This document shows, piece after piece, positions 23,762-33,125 of a stretch of DNA of 64,000 nucleotides. The stretch spans positions 174,143 through 238,142 of the forward strand of contig JAITMC010000013.1 in the NCBI GenBank assembly GCA_031277615.1, read 5' to 3'. Both the position numbers and the translations under genes were made by a program. The notes beneath the pieces were generated by a model. It was not told where the DNA came from and did no database searches. It was given only the letters and a program-made list of their open reading frames with translations. The stretch is from Chryseobacterium sp. (GTDB taxonomy: Bacteria; Bacteroidota; Bacteroidia; Flavobacteriales; Weeksellaceae). Within the stretch, counting starts at the first letter, position 1. Each line of letters opens with the position of its first letter.

Positions 23762-26641
23762 TTAATGTCCGAAAATATCCTCGAGACTGACTTCCGTAAA
23801 AGTTCCCATCTGGTTTACGGCATCCATATCCAGGTTTTCTTTTTTACCGATAATGGCAGTGTTAAAATAAACCGGTTTAATTTCTGTTTCATAAAACTGT
23901 TTCACATCTTCAAACTTCAGACTTCCGATCTGTTCATAAATATCTTTTCTGAAATCATGGTAAATACCCAGCTTTTTCAGTCTTAACGTATTGAAAAATA
24001 TATTATTCCGGGTGATTCTTGTTGAAGCAATCTGTTTGAGGGCCGCATTTTTAGCATTTTCAAACTGTACCGGAACTTCAGGAAGCTCAGTCATCAGCTC
24101 AGTCATGGTATCTACGGCAATCTGAAGCTTGTCCGGCTGAGTTCCGATATAGGTGGTGATATAATCATGGTGACCAAGCTCAGCATTGGCTGCATAGGAA
24201 ACATAGGCAGAATAGGCTAAGCTTTTACTCTCACGGATTTCCTGGAAAACAATAGAAGAAAGACCTCTTCCGAAATATTCATTAAACACATTGATCTTTC
24301 CGAAATTTGATGTATTCACCAGATGTCCGCGTCCTACTTTGCTCATTTCCATCTGAACCATATCATAGCCTGTAAAATACACCTGGCCGTTAGTTTCCGG
24401 TTCAGGATACTGTTTCGGTTCAGGGATCTGAAGGCTGGCTGTTTCCGTATATTGACCGATATACCCTTTAAAAGCGTCAAAATCTTTTCCGTAAAAGAAA
24501 ATCTGGTACGGATACATAAAAAGCTTTTTCATACGGTCGGTAAATATTTCCGGATGGCTGCTTTCAAGCTCTTGCTGGGATATAACATCGGTAAAACGTG
24601 AACCTTTCCCCAGCTTGGTATATGTGGTGAGTGCCGTCATGATACGGTTTTTATCCCTTTTGGAAGCCTGACGGTTTTCCAGAACGGTTCCTGCAAACTG
24701 GCGGTAAATCGCCTCATCCGGTAATGCTTTAAACATCCAGTGCTGAAGCAGGGAAATCCCCTTTTCTATATGCTCTTCCAGCCCGCTCAGAGAGATCAGA
24801 AGCTGGTCATTGGTCGTTTTAAAATCATTGGTAATCCCGATTTTAAAGAACTCTTTTTTCAGGTCTTCAGGCGAAAACGCATCGGTACCCAGATACTGAA
24901 GCAGCTGCGTTGAAATTCCCAGATCCCTGTCGTGATCGCTTCCCAACGGAAAAATAAAATGAACCTGTGCCAGATCATTGTATTTGTTTCGGACAAAGCT
25001 TAGTTTTTTATCCTTTACAGAATCAGTGATGATTTCTTTCTGATAATCAATGAATTCAGGCTGGATATCTTCCGTTTTTTCAGTCATAATTTCCTGCAGG
25101 AAGTCAGACTGGGCATCACGGTTGATCTTAATCGGGGTTATTCCCGGATTTTCAACCCTCAGAAGCTTGTCATTTACTCCCTTTTCTTTATAAACGGCAA
25201 CATAATTATCTTTAAAGAATGACTTGGCAAATTCAACCACTTCTTCTTTGGTAAAAGCTGCATATTCATCCATTTCATTCAGTTCCTGCTCCCATGATCT
25301 GCCTCTGATATAAGTATCATAAAGATGGGTAGCCAGGCCTTCCGCTGTTTCCAGGCCTTTCATACGCTGAAGTTTGAAATCACTGATGATCGCCGGAAGC
25401 ATCCAATCCGGAAAATCACCCTTTTTAATGAGTTCAAGCTGTTCCAGTACCATATCTACTCCTTCATCAAGGGTTTGGGATTCTTTGGGAACCGCTACAA
25501 TGGAAAAATAACCATATTGTTTTAATCCTACGGAGAAAGCCTGTGCCCAAAGCATTTTCTGGGTTTGGTTGATATTCAGGTCAAGAAGCCCGGCCTCACC
25601 TCTGTTGCTCAGAATATTGGCGGTAATGTCTGCAAGCATCGCTTCCCGGGTACCATAGCTGTCCGTTCTCCATGCCAGCTGTACTCTTGGAGTGGTAGGA
25701 CTTTTTACGGTTCTTTTTACAATACTGGTGATCGGCTGTTCAACCACCGGAGTTTTCTTCGGCAGTTCTTTATAGGGAATAGTTCCGAAATATTGATCAA
25801 CCAATTGAATGGTTTCTTCAAAATCAAGATCTCCAACCAGAACCATTGCATAATTATTCGGAACATAATATTCATCAAAATACTTATGGATAGCCTTCAT
25901 AGAAGGGTTTCTCAGATGTTCGGGTCTCCCCAGCGTCGTTTGCTGTCCGTTCGGGTGTGTTGGAAATAAGGCATCCATCAGCTCATAGCTTACCAGCCTG
26001 CTGTCATTATCCTGTGCCCTGTTGAACTCTTCGTACACTGATTCCAGTTCGGTGTGAAACAGGCGGAGAACCATTTCAGAAAACCTTTCTTTTTCAATTT
26101 TTAGCCATTTTTCAAGTTCATTGCGGGGAATGTTGTTTTTATAAACCGTTTCATCAAACCAGGTATGGGCATTGGTTCCGCTGGCTCCCAGTGAGGAAAT
26201 GGCTTTGTCATATTCATTGGCGATCGCATATTGGCTGGCTTCCTGAGAAACTTCATCTATTTTTTTATAGATTTCCTTTTTCTTCTCAGCGTCCTGCTCC
26301 GTTTTATGCTGCTCATAGAGTTCCGAGATCTGATCCAGAAGTTCCTTTTCTTTTGCCCAGTTCCGGGTGCCCAGTCTGGAAGTTCCTTTAAACATCATAT
26401 GTTCCAGGTAATGTGCCAGTCCGGTGTTATCGGAAGGGTCATTGTTGCTTCCTGTTCTTACCGGAATAAAAGTCTGTATCCTCGGAGCATCGAAATTCTG
26501 GGCAAGAAAAACCTTCAGACCATTCTTCAGAGTGTAGATTCTTACTTTATTTTCGTCATGTGTTAGGGTAATATATTCGTAATTGTTGGGGTCCGTATGG
26601 ACTGTTTCCGTATATTTTTTGTCAATCATAGATGAATTCAT
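23762..26641 (-). CDS. M16 family metallopeptidase (two M16 domains)
   Basis: A 959-residue protein (a Met four codons later, at 26629, is equally possible). The N-terminal M16 domain has the zinc site HYLEHMMFKGT (inverted HxxEH, about 82-86) with the third ligand in ELESVYEEFNRAQ. The second, inactive-type half spans about residues 480-959 and includes GRGLSSIVFQEIRESKSLAYSAY. Length and layout fit the insulinase/pitrilysin group. No signal peptide is visible, so it is probably cytoplasmic and degrades peptides trapped in its chamber. It is divergent from the response regulator gene and has its own promoter and terminator. Confidence 0.88.
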   Translation of the reverse strand: MNSSMIDKKYTETVHTDPNNYEYITLTHDENKVRIYTLKNGLKVFLAQNFDAPRIQTFIPVRTGSNNDPSDNTGLAHYLEHMMFKGTSRLGTRNWAKEKELLDQISELYEQHKTEQDAEKKKEIYKKIDEVSQEASQYAIANEYDKAISSLGASGTNAHTWFDETVYKNNIPRNELEKWLKIEKERFSEMVLRLFHTELESVYEEFNRAQDNDSRLVSYELMDALFPTHPNGQQTTLGRPEHLRNPSMKAIHKYFDEYYVPNNYAMVLVGDLDFEETIQLVDQYFGTIPYKELPKKTPVVEQPITSIVKRTVKSPTTPRVQLAWRTDSYGTREAMLADITANILSNRGEAGLLDLNINQTQKMLWAQAFSVGLKQYGYFSIVAVPKESQTLDEGVDMVLEQLELIKKGDFPDWMLPAIISDFKLQRMKGLETAEGLATHLYDTYIRGRSWEQELNEMDEYAAFTKEEVVEFAKSFFKDNYVAVYKEKGVNDKLLRVENPGITPIKINRDAQSDFLQEIMTEKTEDIQPEFIDYQKEIITDSVKDKKLSFVRNKYNDLAQVHFIFPLGSDHDRDLGISTQLLQYLGTDAFSPEDLKKEFFKIGITNDFKTTNDQLLISLSGLEEHIEKGISLLQHWMFKALPDEAIYRQFAGTVLENRQASKRDKNRIMTALTTYTKLGKGSRFTDVISQQELESSHPEIFTDRMKKLFMYPYQIFFYGKDFDAFKGYIGQYTETASLQIPEPKQYPEPETNGQVYFTGYDMVQMEMSKVGRGHLVNTSNFGKINVFNEYFGRGLSSIVFQEIRESKSLAYSAYVSYAANAELGHHDYITTYIGTQPDKLQIAVDTMTELMTELPEVPVQFENAKNAALKQIASTRITRNNIFFNTLRLKKLGIYHDFRKDIYEQIGSLKFEDVKQFYETEIKPVYFNTAIIGKKENLDMDAVNQMGTFTEVSLEDIFGH

Positions 26642-26667
26642 TTCATTCTTTAAATCCGAATGTATTA

Positions 26668-26675
26668 CAAATGTA
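26668..26675 (-). promoter_or_regulatory. Promoter -7 element of the M16 peptidase gene (TACATTTG)
   Basis: CAAATGTA on the plus strand reads TACATTTG on the minus strand, an exact TAnnTTTG, 27 bp upstream of the ATG at 26641. Confidence 0.5.
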
Positions 26676-26813
26676 AGGAATCAGATAAAAATGAAGCTGT
26701 TTTTTCTTATTATTACATCTATAAGCCTGATTGAGCGTTGATAAAACACAGGTTCTCCATTCCTTCTTTTCATCCTTTCAGAAAATTTCCTTTTTCGCCC
26801 GGGGAAAATTCAA

Positions 26814-26821
26814 TAAGTTTG
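26814..26821 (+). promoter_or_regulatory. Promoter -7 element of the response regulator gene (TAAGTTTG)
   Basis: TAAGTTTG lies 27 bp upstream of the ATG at 26848 and inside the longer open frame that starts at 26731, which supports the shorter start. Confidence 0.5.
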
Positions 26822-26847
26822 CATCAGGTTTTCCAAAAATAACGACT

Positions 26848-28173
26848 ATGTCCGGAAACATTCTGATCATCGATGATGAGATCAAGCTCCTCAAACTGCT
26901 GGGGATGATCCTTTCCCAGGAAAATTTTAACGTAAAAGAAGCTTCTACAGCGCGTTCTGCCATGACCATGCTGGAACAGTATGACTTTGATGTGGTTCTA
27001 AGTGATGTACGGCTGCCGGATGCCTTCGGGGTAGAGCTGGTGAAATCCATCAAAGCAAAATATCCGCATCGTGAAATCATCCTGATGACAGCATTCGGAA
27101 ATATCACAGATGCAGTACAGGCCATGAAAAACGGGGCGTACGACTATCTCGTAAAGGGAGATGATAACGAAAAAATCATTCCTCTGGTGTATAAAGCGCT
27201 GGAAAAAGTAAAAGACAACAGATCTAAAACCATTCAGAAACCGGCCGGATCAAAAGGATTTGAACAGATCATCGGAAATTCTCCTTTAATTCTTCGGGCC
27301 AAAAAGCTGGCGGAAAAGGTAGCGCTCACGGATGCCGCAGTTCTTCTCACCGGAGAAACCGGAACAGGAAAGGAAGTTTTTGCCAATGCCATTCATGAAG
27401 GAAGCGGCCGGAAGAAAAATAATTTTGTTGCCATCAACTGCTCTGCATTCAGTAAAGAGATCCTGGAAAGTGAGCTTTTCGGGCATAAGCAGGGGGCTTT
27501 TACCGGAGCCGTGAAAGATAAAAAAGGTTTGGTGGAAGAAGCCAATGGCGGAACCTTATTCTTAGACGAAATAGGAGAGATGCCGATAGAGCTGCAAGCT
27601 AAATTGCTTCGCGTTCTGGAGACTGGGGAATTCATCAAAATGGGGGAAACCAAAGTCTCAAAATCAGATTTCAGGCTGATTGCGGCCACCAACAGGAATC
27701 TGGAAGAAGAAATTAAGCAGGGACATTTCAGAGAAGATCTGTATTTCAGGCTCAATGTTTTTGAAATAGGCCTTCCTCCGCTGAGAGAAAGAAAAGAAGA
27801 CCTTAAAATGCTGGCTAAAAATTTTATCGACCTCTTCACGCAAAAGCTTCACATGACCTCCGTTCAGGTAGATCCCGAATATTTTAAAGCGCTGGAAAAA
27901 AACGACTGGAAAGGAAATATCCGCGAACTCAGAAACGCAGTGGAGCGAAGCCTCATCCTGATGGACGACCATCTCCTGAATGCAGACAGCCTTCCTCACT
28001 ATTCTGAAAAAAATATTCCCGAAACCGACTCTATGAGCATGCGTACCCTTGAAAAAATACACATCCAGAAAGTCATTCAATATACCAAAGGAAACAAAGC
28101 CGAAGCGGCAAGACTGCTTGAAATCGGCATTGCCACACTCTATCGTAAGCTGGAAGAATACGGACTCAGGTGA
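26848..28173 (+). CDS. NtrC-type sigma-54 response regulator, probable kdp regulator
   Basis: A 441-residue protein with three domains. The receiver (residues 1-120, ILIIDDE, phosphoacceptor Asp in VVLSDVRLPD, MTAFG, YLVKG) is followed by an AAA+ domain (about 140-370) with Walker A GETGTGKE, the sigma-54-contact loop GAFTGA, Walker B GGTLFLDEIGEM and an R-finger region. The Fis-type helix-turn-helix (about 405-441) reads GNKAEAARLLEIGIATLYRKLEEYGL. The ATG at 26848 is chosen because MSGNILIID starts a normal receiver and the promoter lies just before it. Its position directly upstream of kdpFABC, where OmpR-type KdpE is expected, suggests that it is the kdp regulator paired with the kinase at 35816. 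Confidence 0.88.
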   Translation: MSGNILIIDDEIKLLKLLGMILSQENFNVKEASTARSAMTMLEQYDFDVVLSDVRLPDAFGVELVKSIKAKYPHREIILMTAFGNITDAVQAMKNGAYDYLVKGDDNEKIIPLVYKALEKVKDNRSKTIQKPAGSKGFEQIIGNSPLILRAKKLAEKVALTDAAVLLTGETGTGKEVFANAIHEGSGRKKNNFVAINCSAFSKEILESELFGHKQGAFTGAVKDKKGLVEEANGGTLFLDEIGEMPIELQAKLLRVLETGEFIKMGETKVSKSDFRLIAATNRNLEEEIKQGHFREDLYFRLNVFEIGLPPLRERKEDLKMLAKNFIDLFTQKLHMTSVQVDPEYFKALEKNDWKGNIRELRNAVERSLILMDDHLLNADSLPHYSEKNIPETDSMSMRTLEKIHIQKVIQYTKGNKAEAARLLEIGIATLYRKLEEYGLR

Positions 28174-28205
28174 TGAGCAGGAATAATGAGCAATAAGTAA
28201 TTTTG

Positions 28206-28236
28206 CCAATAGCCAATAGCCAATAGCCAATAGCCA
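28206..28236. repeat. Heptamer tandem repeat CCAATAG x4
   Basis: Four contiguous CCAATAG units directly downstream of the response regulator; no function suggested. Confidence 0.6.
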
Positions 28237-28264
28237 GTTGCCAACCCTATCATTTCAATAACGG

Positions 28265-28290
28265 GCCTATCATTTTGATAGGCTTTTGTG
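28265..28290 (+). terminator. Terminator of the response regulator gene
   Basis: GCCTATCA (28265-28272) and TGATAGGC (28276-28283) form an 8-bp stem with a T3 loop followed by TTTTGTG. It separates the regulator from the kdp transcript. Confidence 0.65.
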
Positions 28291-28404
28291 TTTTTATAGA
28301 GTCATAGTTTTCAATTGAATGTTTTGATAATTAATGACTTGTGAGTTTTTTGTTCAGATTGGGCTTCTTTTTGGCCTATGGAATCTGAATAAAATATTTT
28401 AAAA

Positions 28405-28512
28405 ATGACAATTTCAGGAAAAACGTTCAAAAAACGGGGGCCGGCACTCTTAAGCCTGCTGATGGTATCGTATGTAATTCTTACCCTTTTAATTCTAATG
28501 ATAAAGATATGA
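28405..28512 (+). CDS. Small 35-residue membrane protein upstream of kdpF
   Basis: An ATG at 28405 opens a 35-codon frame: basic N terminus MTISGKTFKKRGPA, then one membrane helix (LLSLLMVSYVILTLLILMI) and Lys-Ile at the end. The composition and the positive-inside pattern look like a true small membrane protein. It lies between the regulator's terminator and kdpF. It may be a leader peptide or a KdpF-like subunit; there is no similarity I can name. Such short genes are usually missed by annotation. Confidence 0.45.
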   Translation: MTISGKTFKKRGPALLSLLMVSYVILTLLILMIKI

Positions 28513-28595
28513 TGTTGATAAGTTAATACTGCTGTGCGCAGTTTTGTTTGGACTTTTATATAGATCTGTTGAATTTTTTGATAAAATATAAGAGT

Positions 28596-28673
28596 ATGTG
28601 GAGTTTATTTTTCCTTTCAATACTGGCCTTTGTATATATCTGCTATGTTTTGATGAAACCAGAAAAATTTTAA
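28596..28673 (+). CDS. kdpF: Potassium-transporting ATPase subunit KdpF
   Basis: A 25-residue single-helix protein, MWSLFFLSILAFVYICYVLM then KPEKF. Length, hydrophobic helix and the C-terminal PEKF/AEAF-type ending match KdpF, the small subunit that stabilises the KdpFABC complex in the inner membrane. It stops 6 bp before the KdpA ATG. Confidence 0.85.
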   Translation: MWSLFFLSILAFVYICYVLMKPEKF

Positions 28674-28679
28674 CCGGTG

Positions 28680-30374
28680 ATGAATACAGAAATTTCAGGC
28701 ATTATTGCCATGTTTGCCATCACACTGGTGATCGGACTATTTTTAGGTAAGTATATTGCCAATGTGTACGGGTACAAAAAAACATTTTTAGATCCTGTTT
28801 TTGAACCCATAGAAAAATTAATTTATAAGATCTCAGGAATTGATCCGCGGCGTCAGATGAACTGGAAACAGAATATGTACGCCATGCTGACGATCAATCT
28901 GCTCTGGCTGGTAATAGGATTTCTGATCCTGCTCAATCAGTCGTGGCTTCCTTTAAATCCTGACGGGAATCCCAATATGTCACCGGATTTAGCTTTTAAT
29001 ACGGCCATTTCGTTTCTGGTGAACTGTAACCTTCAGCATTATTCGGGAGAAACCGGGGTGAGCTACTTAAGCCAGCTTTACCTGATGTTCCTTCAGTTTG
29101 TAACGGCAGCAACCGGAATGGCTGCGATGGCGGTTTTATTTAAAGCTTTTAAAGAAAAAACAACGACAGAACTGGGGAACTTTTATGATCTGTTTACAAA
29201 ATCTGTGATCAGAATACTGGTTCCGGTAAGCATTCTTGTAGCGCTGATCCTTTCAGCCAACGGCAGTCCGATGACTTTTGAAGGGAAAGATCATATTGTG
29301 ACTTTAGAAGGGCAGAAAGCCGATGTTTCGAGAGGTCCGGTGGCCGCATTTGTCGCCATAAAACACCTCGGAACTAACGGAGGCGGATTTTTCGGGGCCA
29401 ACTCATCCCATCCGCTTGAAAATCCCAATTACCTCACCAATATGACCGAGATGATCGCTCAGATGGTCATTCCATTTGCATTGGTTTTTGCTCTGGGTTT
29501 CTATCTGAATAAGAGAAAACTTTCCTGGGTAATATTTACGGTAATGACAGTTGGATTTCTGGCTCTCGCAGTGCCGAATATCATCAATGAAACCAACGGA
29601 AATCCCCTGATTACCCAAATGGGAACCAATAATGATCTGGGAGCTATGGAAGGGAAGGAAATCCGCTTCGGAAGTGGGGCATCCGGATATTGGAGCATTG
29701 CAACAACCGTAATTTCTACAGGATCAATCAATTCCATGCATGACAGTACGATGCCGCTTTCAGGAATGAATGAGCTGCTGGCTATGATGATCAACTGCTT
29801 TTACGGCGGGTGCGGTGTCGGGATCCTGAACTACTTTATTTTTATCATTCTTGCCGTTTTCATCAGCGGACTCATGGTGGGAAGAACCCCTGAATTTATG
29901 GGTAAGAAAATTGAAGCTAAGGAAATGAAGATTGCAATGATCGTAGCCCTGTTCCATCCGTTTCTGATTCTTGCAGGAACAGCCTTAACAGCTTATTTGC
30001 CTGAGTTTGGAGCTAAAACATTAAATAATCCCGGCTTCCACGGCTTCAGTGAAATGCTGTACGAGTTCACCTCTTCTTCAGCCAATAACGGTTCCGGATT
30101 TGAGGGGCTGGGAGATAATACACCATGGTGGAACATTTCTACAGGTATCGTATTGCTGCTATCCAGATTTATTCCGATCATCGGCCCGGTAGCCATTGCA
30201 GGTCTGCTGGCACAGAAAAAATTCATCCCCGAGAGTTCTGGAACCCTGAAAACAGATACGGCAACCTTTGGCTTTATGACCTTAGCCGTGATTCTGCTGA
30301 TCGCCGCATTATCTTTCTTCCCTGCGCTCACGTTGGGGCCTATTGCAGAGCAGATCCAATATTTTACTGAATAA
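28680..30374 (+). CDS. kdpA: Potassium-transporting ATPase subunit KdpA
   Basis: A 564-residue integral membrane protein with about ten helices. Selectivity-filter repeats are seen at NTAISFLVNCNLQHYSGE, GTNGGGFFGANSSHP, MNCFYGGCGVGILNYF-type and SSSANNGSGFEGL, the four KdpA pore loops. It forms the K+ channel-like subunit of the high-affinity Kdp pump. The ATG at 28680 is preferred over the adjacent GTG at 28677. It is the second structural gene of kdpFABC and is followed 141 bp later by kdpB. Confidence 0.97.
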   Translation: MNTEISGIIAMFAITLVIGLFLGKYIANVYGYKKTFLDPVFEPIEKLIYKISGIDPRRQMNWKQNMYAMLTINLLWLVIGFLILLNQSWLPLNPDGNPNMSPDLAFNTAISFLVNCNLQHYSGETGVSYLSQLYLMFLQFVTAATGMAAMAVLFKAFKEKTTTELGNFYDLFTKSVIRILVPVSILVALILSANGSPMTFEGKDHIVTLEGQKADVSRGPVAAFVAIKHLGTNGGGFFGANSSHPLENPNYLTNMTEMIAQMVIPFALVFALGFYLNKRKLSWVIFTVMTVGFLALAVPNIINETNGNPLITQMGTNNDLGAMEGKEIRFGSGASGYWSIATTVISTGSINSMHDSTMPLSGMNELLAMMINCFYGGCGVGILNYFIFIILAVFISGLMVGRTPEFMGKKIEAKEMKIAMIVALFHPFLILAGTALTAYLPEFGAKTLNNPGFHGFSEMLYEFTSSSANNGSGFEGLGDNTPWWNISTGIVLLLSRFIPIIGPVAIAGLLAQKKFIPESSGTLKTDTATFGFMTLAVILLIAALSFFPALTLGPIAEQIQYFTE

Positions 30375-30515
30375 AATGGGAAGCCGTAAAGCATGTTCTC
30401 ATCATATGAACCTGTTCATTTAATCAAAATTTAAAAATAAAAGAAATAGAGAAACAGAGATCAACAGCTGGAATATCCGGCCACTCTTAATTTCTTAATT
30501 AAAATAAAAAAAACA

Positions 30516-32555
30516 ATGAAGAATCAGTCACAGACATTGTTTCAGAAAGATTTGGTAAACGAGGCAATCAAGCAGTCTTTCGTAAAACTGAATCCTAAAA
30601 TTATGTTCAAAAATCCAGTCATGTTCCTGGTAGAGGTCGGTACTGTGGTCATGTTGATCGTGAGTATGTTCAGCCTGACAGGAGATCATACCCAGGGAAG
30701 CTTTTCTTATAACTTTTTGGTATTCATCATTCTCTTTTTTACGGTGTTGTTTGCCAATTTTGCGGAAGCTATTGCAGAAGCGAGAGGGAAGGCACAGGCC
30801 GATACACTGAGAAAAACCCGTGAAGAAACTCCTGCGAAACTGGTCATCGGAAATAGACCCGGATTTCAGGTAGAAACGGCTTTAAAAATGTCGGCAGAAA
30901 TGAAATTGGGTGATATTTTCCTTTGTGAAGCCGGAGATCAGATCCCGATGGACGGAGAGATCATCGAAGGACTGGCAACCATTGATGAGTCTGCCATTAC
31001 CGGAGAAAGTGCTCCCGTTATCCGTGAAGCCGGGGGAGATAAAAGTTCTGTAACCGGCGGTACAAAAGTACTGTCAGACAGAATAAAGGTAAAAGTAACC
31101 ACCAGACCTGGAGAATCTTTTCTGGATAAAATGATTGCTCTGGTAGAAGGTGCTTCAAGACAGAAAACGCCTAACGAAATTGCATTAACCATCCTTTTGG
31201 CAGGATTTACCCTGACATTTATTATCGTTACCCTTACTTTAAAGCCTTTTGCAGATTATGCGCAGACCCCGATTACGATTGCGGCATTTATTTCACTTTT
31301 CGTTTGTCTCATTCCGACAACGATCGGAGGTCTGCTTTCTGCCATCGGAATTGCAGGGATGGACCGTGCGCTGAGAGCCAATGTGATCACCAAAAGCGGG
31401 AAAGCCGTAGAAACAGCCGGAGATATTGATGTGCTGCTGCTGGATAAAACCGGAACCATCACCATCGGAAACCGTAAAGCTACCCGGTTTCATCCTGCAA
31501 ACGGGATAAAACCGGAAGAATTTATAAAAGCTTCCGCTCTGAGCTCTGTGGCTGATGAAACTCCGGAAGGAAAATCCATCATCGAATTAAGCCAGCTTAA
31601 GCCGGAAGAACTGCTCATACCCAATCCCACGTATATAGATTTCACAGCAGAAACAAGAACTTCCGGAATTGATTTTGAACAAACAAGAATCAGAAAAGGA
31701 GCTTATGATACGATAAAAAAACTGACTGAAAAAGCCGGCAATACCTTCCCCGAAGAAACACAGAATGCCGTAACCGCAATTTCCGAAAACGGAGGAACAC
31801 CGCTTGTCGTAATTGTTAATGAAAAAGTATGGGGCGTTATCGAGCTTCAGGATATCATTAAAACAGGCATTCAGGAACGTTTTCAGAGACTGAGAAAAAT
31901 GGGGGTGAAAACGGTCATGGTAACAGGAGATAACCCTTTAACCGCCAAATTCATTGCCGAAAAAGCAGGAGTAGATGATTTCATTGCGGAAGCCAAGCCT
32001 GAAGATAAGATGAATTACATCAAAAAAGAGCAGCAGGAGGGAAAGCTGGTCGCCATGATGGGAGACGGAACCAACGATGCTCCGGCGCTTGCTCAGGCAG
32101 ACGTAGGCGTAGCGATGAACAGCGGAACCCAGGCCGCCAAAGAAGCCGGAAATATGGTAGACCTTGATAACGATCCTACTAAACTGATCGAAATCGTGGA
32201 AATCGGAAAACAGCTATTGATGACCCGCGGAACACTGACGACCTTCAGCATTGCCAATGATGTAGCCAAATATTTTGCGATTATCCCGGCCCTTTTCATC
32301 ACTTTCATTCCTTCATTACAGAAGCTGAATATTATGAATCTTCACAGTCCGGAAACGGCCATACTTTCTGCGGTGATCTTCAATGCGGTGATCATTCCGT
32401 TCCTGATTCCGCTGGCCCTGAAAGGAGTAGCTTACAAACCGATCGGAGCGAGTGCCCTGTTGAGAAGAAATCTTCTCATCTACGGTCTGGGCGGAGTGAT
32501 CGTTCCCTTTATCGGAATCAAAATTATTGATCTGCTGATCAGTTTATTCTATTAA
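30516..32555 (+). CDS. kdpB: Potassium-transporting ATPase ATP-binding subunit KdpB
   Basis: A 679-residue P-type ATPase. The A-domain [14 protein letters not shown], phosphorylation motif [13 protein letters not shown] (Asp acceptor) and [19 protein letters not shown] hinge are all intact, and the membrane helices and [18 protein letters not shown] region are typical of KdpB. It hydrolyses ATP to drive K+ through KdpA. The ATG at 30516 is preceded by an A-rich leader. Confidence 0.97.
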   Translation: MKNQSQTLFQKDLVNEAIKQSFVKLNPKIMFKNPVMFLVEVGTVVMLIVSMFSLTGDHTQGSFSYNFLVFIILFFTVLFANFAEAIAEARGKAQADTLRKTREETPAKLVIGNRPGFQVETALKMSAEMKLGDIFLCEAGDQIPMDGEIIEGLATIDESAITGESAPVIREAGGDKSSVTGGTKVLSDRIKVKVTTRPGESFLDKMIALVEGASRQKTPNEIALTILLAGFTLTFIIVTLTLKPFADYAQTPITIAAFISLFVCLIPTTIGGLLSAIGIAGMDRALRANVITKSGKAVETAGDIDVLLLDKTGTITIGNRKATRFHPANGIKPEEFIKASALSSVADETPEGKSIIELSQLKPEELLIPNPTYIDFTAETRTSGIDFEQTRIRKGAYDTIKKLTEKAGNTFPEETQNAVTAISENGGTPLVVIVNEKVWGVIELQDIIKTGIQERFQRLRKMGVKTVMVTGDNPLTAKFIAEKAGVDDFIAEAKPEDKMNYIKKEQQEGKLVAMMGDGTNDAPALAQADVGVAMNSGTQAAKEAGNMVDLDNDPTKLIEIVEIGKQLLMTRGTLTTFSIANDVAKYFAIIPALFITFIPSLQKLNIMNLHSPETAILSAVIFNAVIIPFLIPLALKGVAYKPIGASALLRRNLLIYGLGGVIVPFIGIKIIDLLISLFY

Positions 32556-32566
32556 AATTTTAAAAA

Positions 32567-33124
32567 ATGAAAAATCATATGATATCAGCATTCAGACTGA
32601 CTTTAGTAATGCTGGCGGTTATCGGAATTTACCTGCTTCTGGTGTACGGAGGCTCAAAAATACTTCCCACAAAAGGAAACGGGGAAATCATAACACAGAA
32701 CGGGCAGAAGTTTTATGCCAATATCGGCCAGAACTTCAGCGATGAGAAATACTTTCACGGACGTCCTTCAGCAGTGGATTACAATGCCGCAGGGAGCGGA
32801 GGAAGCAATAAGGGACCCAGCAATGAAGAATATCTCGAAACCGTACAGAAACGGATCGATACTTTAAAAATGGAAAATCCGGGAATGGGAAAAACTGAAG
32901 TTCCTGTAGAACTGGTAACGGCAAGCGGAAGCGGTCTCGATCCTGATATTTCGCCCAACGGAGCCTTGTATCAGGCGAAAAGAATTGCGAAAACCAGAAA
33001 TCTTTCAGAGGAAAACGTTAAAAATTTAATTAAAAATCAAACTGAAAAACCGTTGCTGGGTCTTTTTGGACCTGCAAAAGTGAATGTGCTGAAGCTTAAT
33101 ATTGCTTTAGACCAGTTAAAGTAA
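32567..33124 (+). CDS. kdpC: Potassium-transporting ATPase subunit KdpC
   Basis: A 185-residue protein with one N-terminal helix (LVMLAVIGIYLLLVYGGS) and a periplasmic domain with the conserved YFHGRPSAVDYNAAGSGGSNKGPSN and VTASGSGLDPDISP motifs of KdpC, which stabilises the KdpAB complex and ATP binding. It starts 11 bp after kdpB and ends 1 bp before the porin gene, so the pump and porin are one operon. Confidence 0.97.
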   Translation: MKNHMISAFRLTLVMLAVIGIYLLLVYGGSKILPTKGNGEIITQNGQKFYANIGQNFSDEKYFHGRPSAVDYNAAGSGGSNKGPSNEEYLETVQKRIDTLKMENPGMGKTEVPVELVTASGSGLDPDISPNGALYQAKRIAKTRNLSEENVKNLIKNQTEKPLLGLFGPAKVNVLKLNIALDQLK

Positions 33125-33125
33125 T

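Noticed and set aside
26731-26847. Upstream extension of the response regulator
   Set aside because: The promoter -7 element lies inside it, and a normal receiver domain begins at 26848.
28174-28595. Sigma-54 (-24/-12) promoter for kdp
   Set aside because: I looked for GG-N10-GC with flanking TGGCAC/TTGC patterns; the nearest candidates have the wrong spacing.
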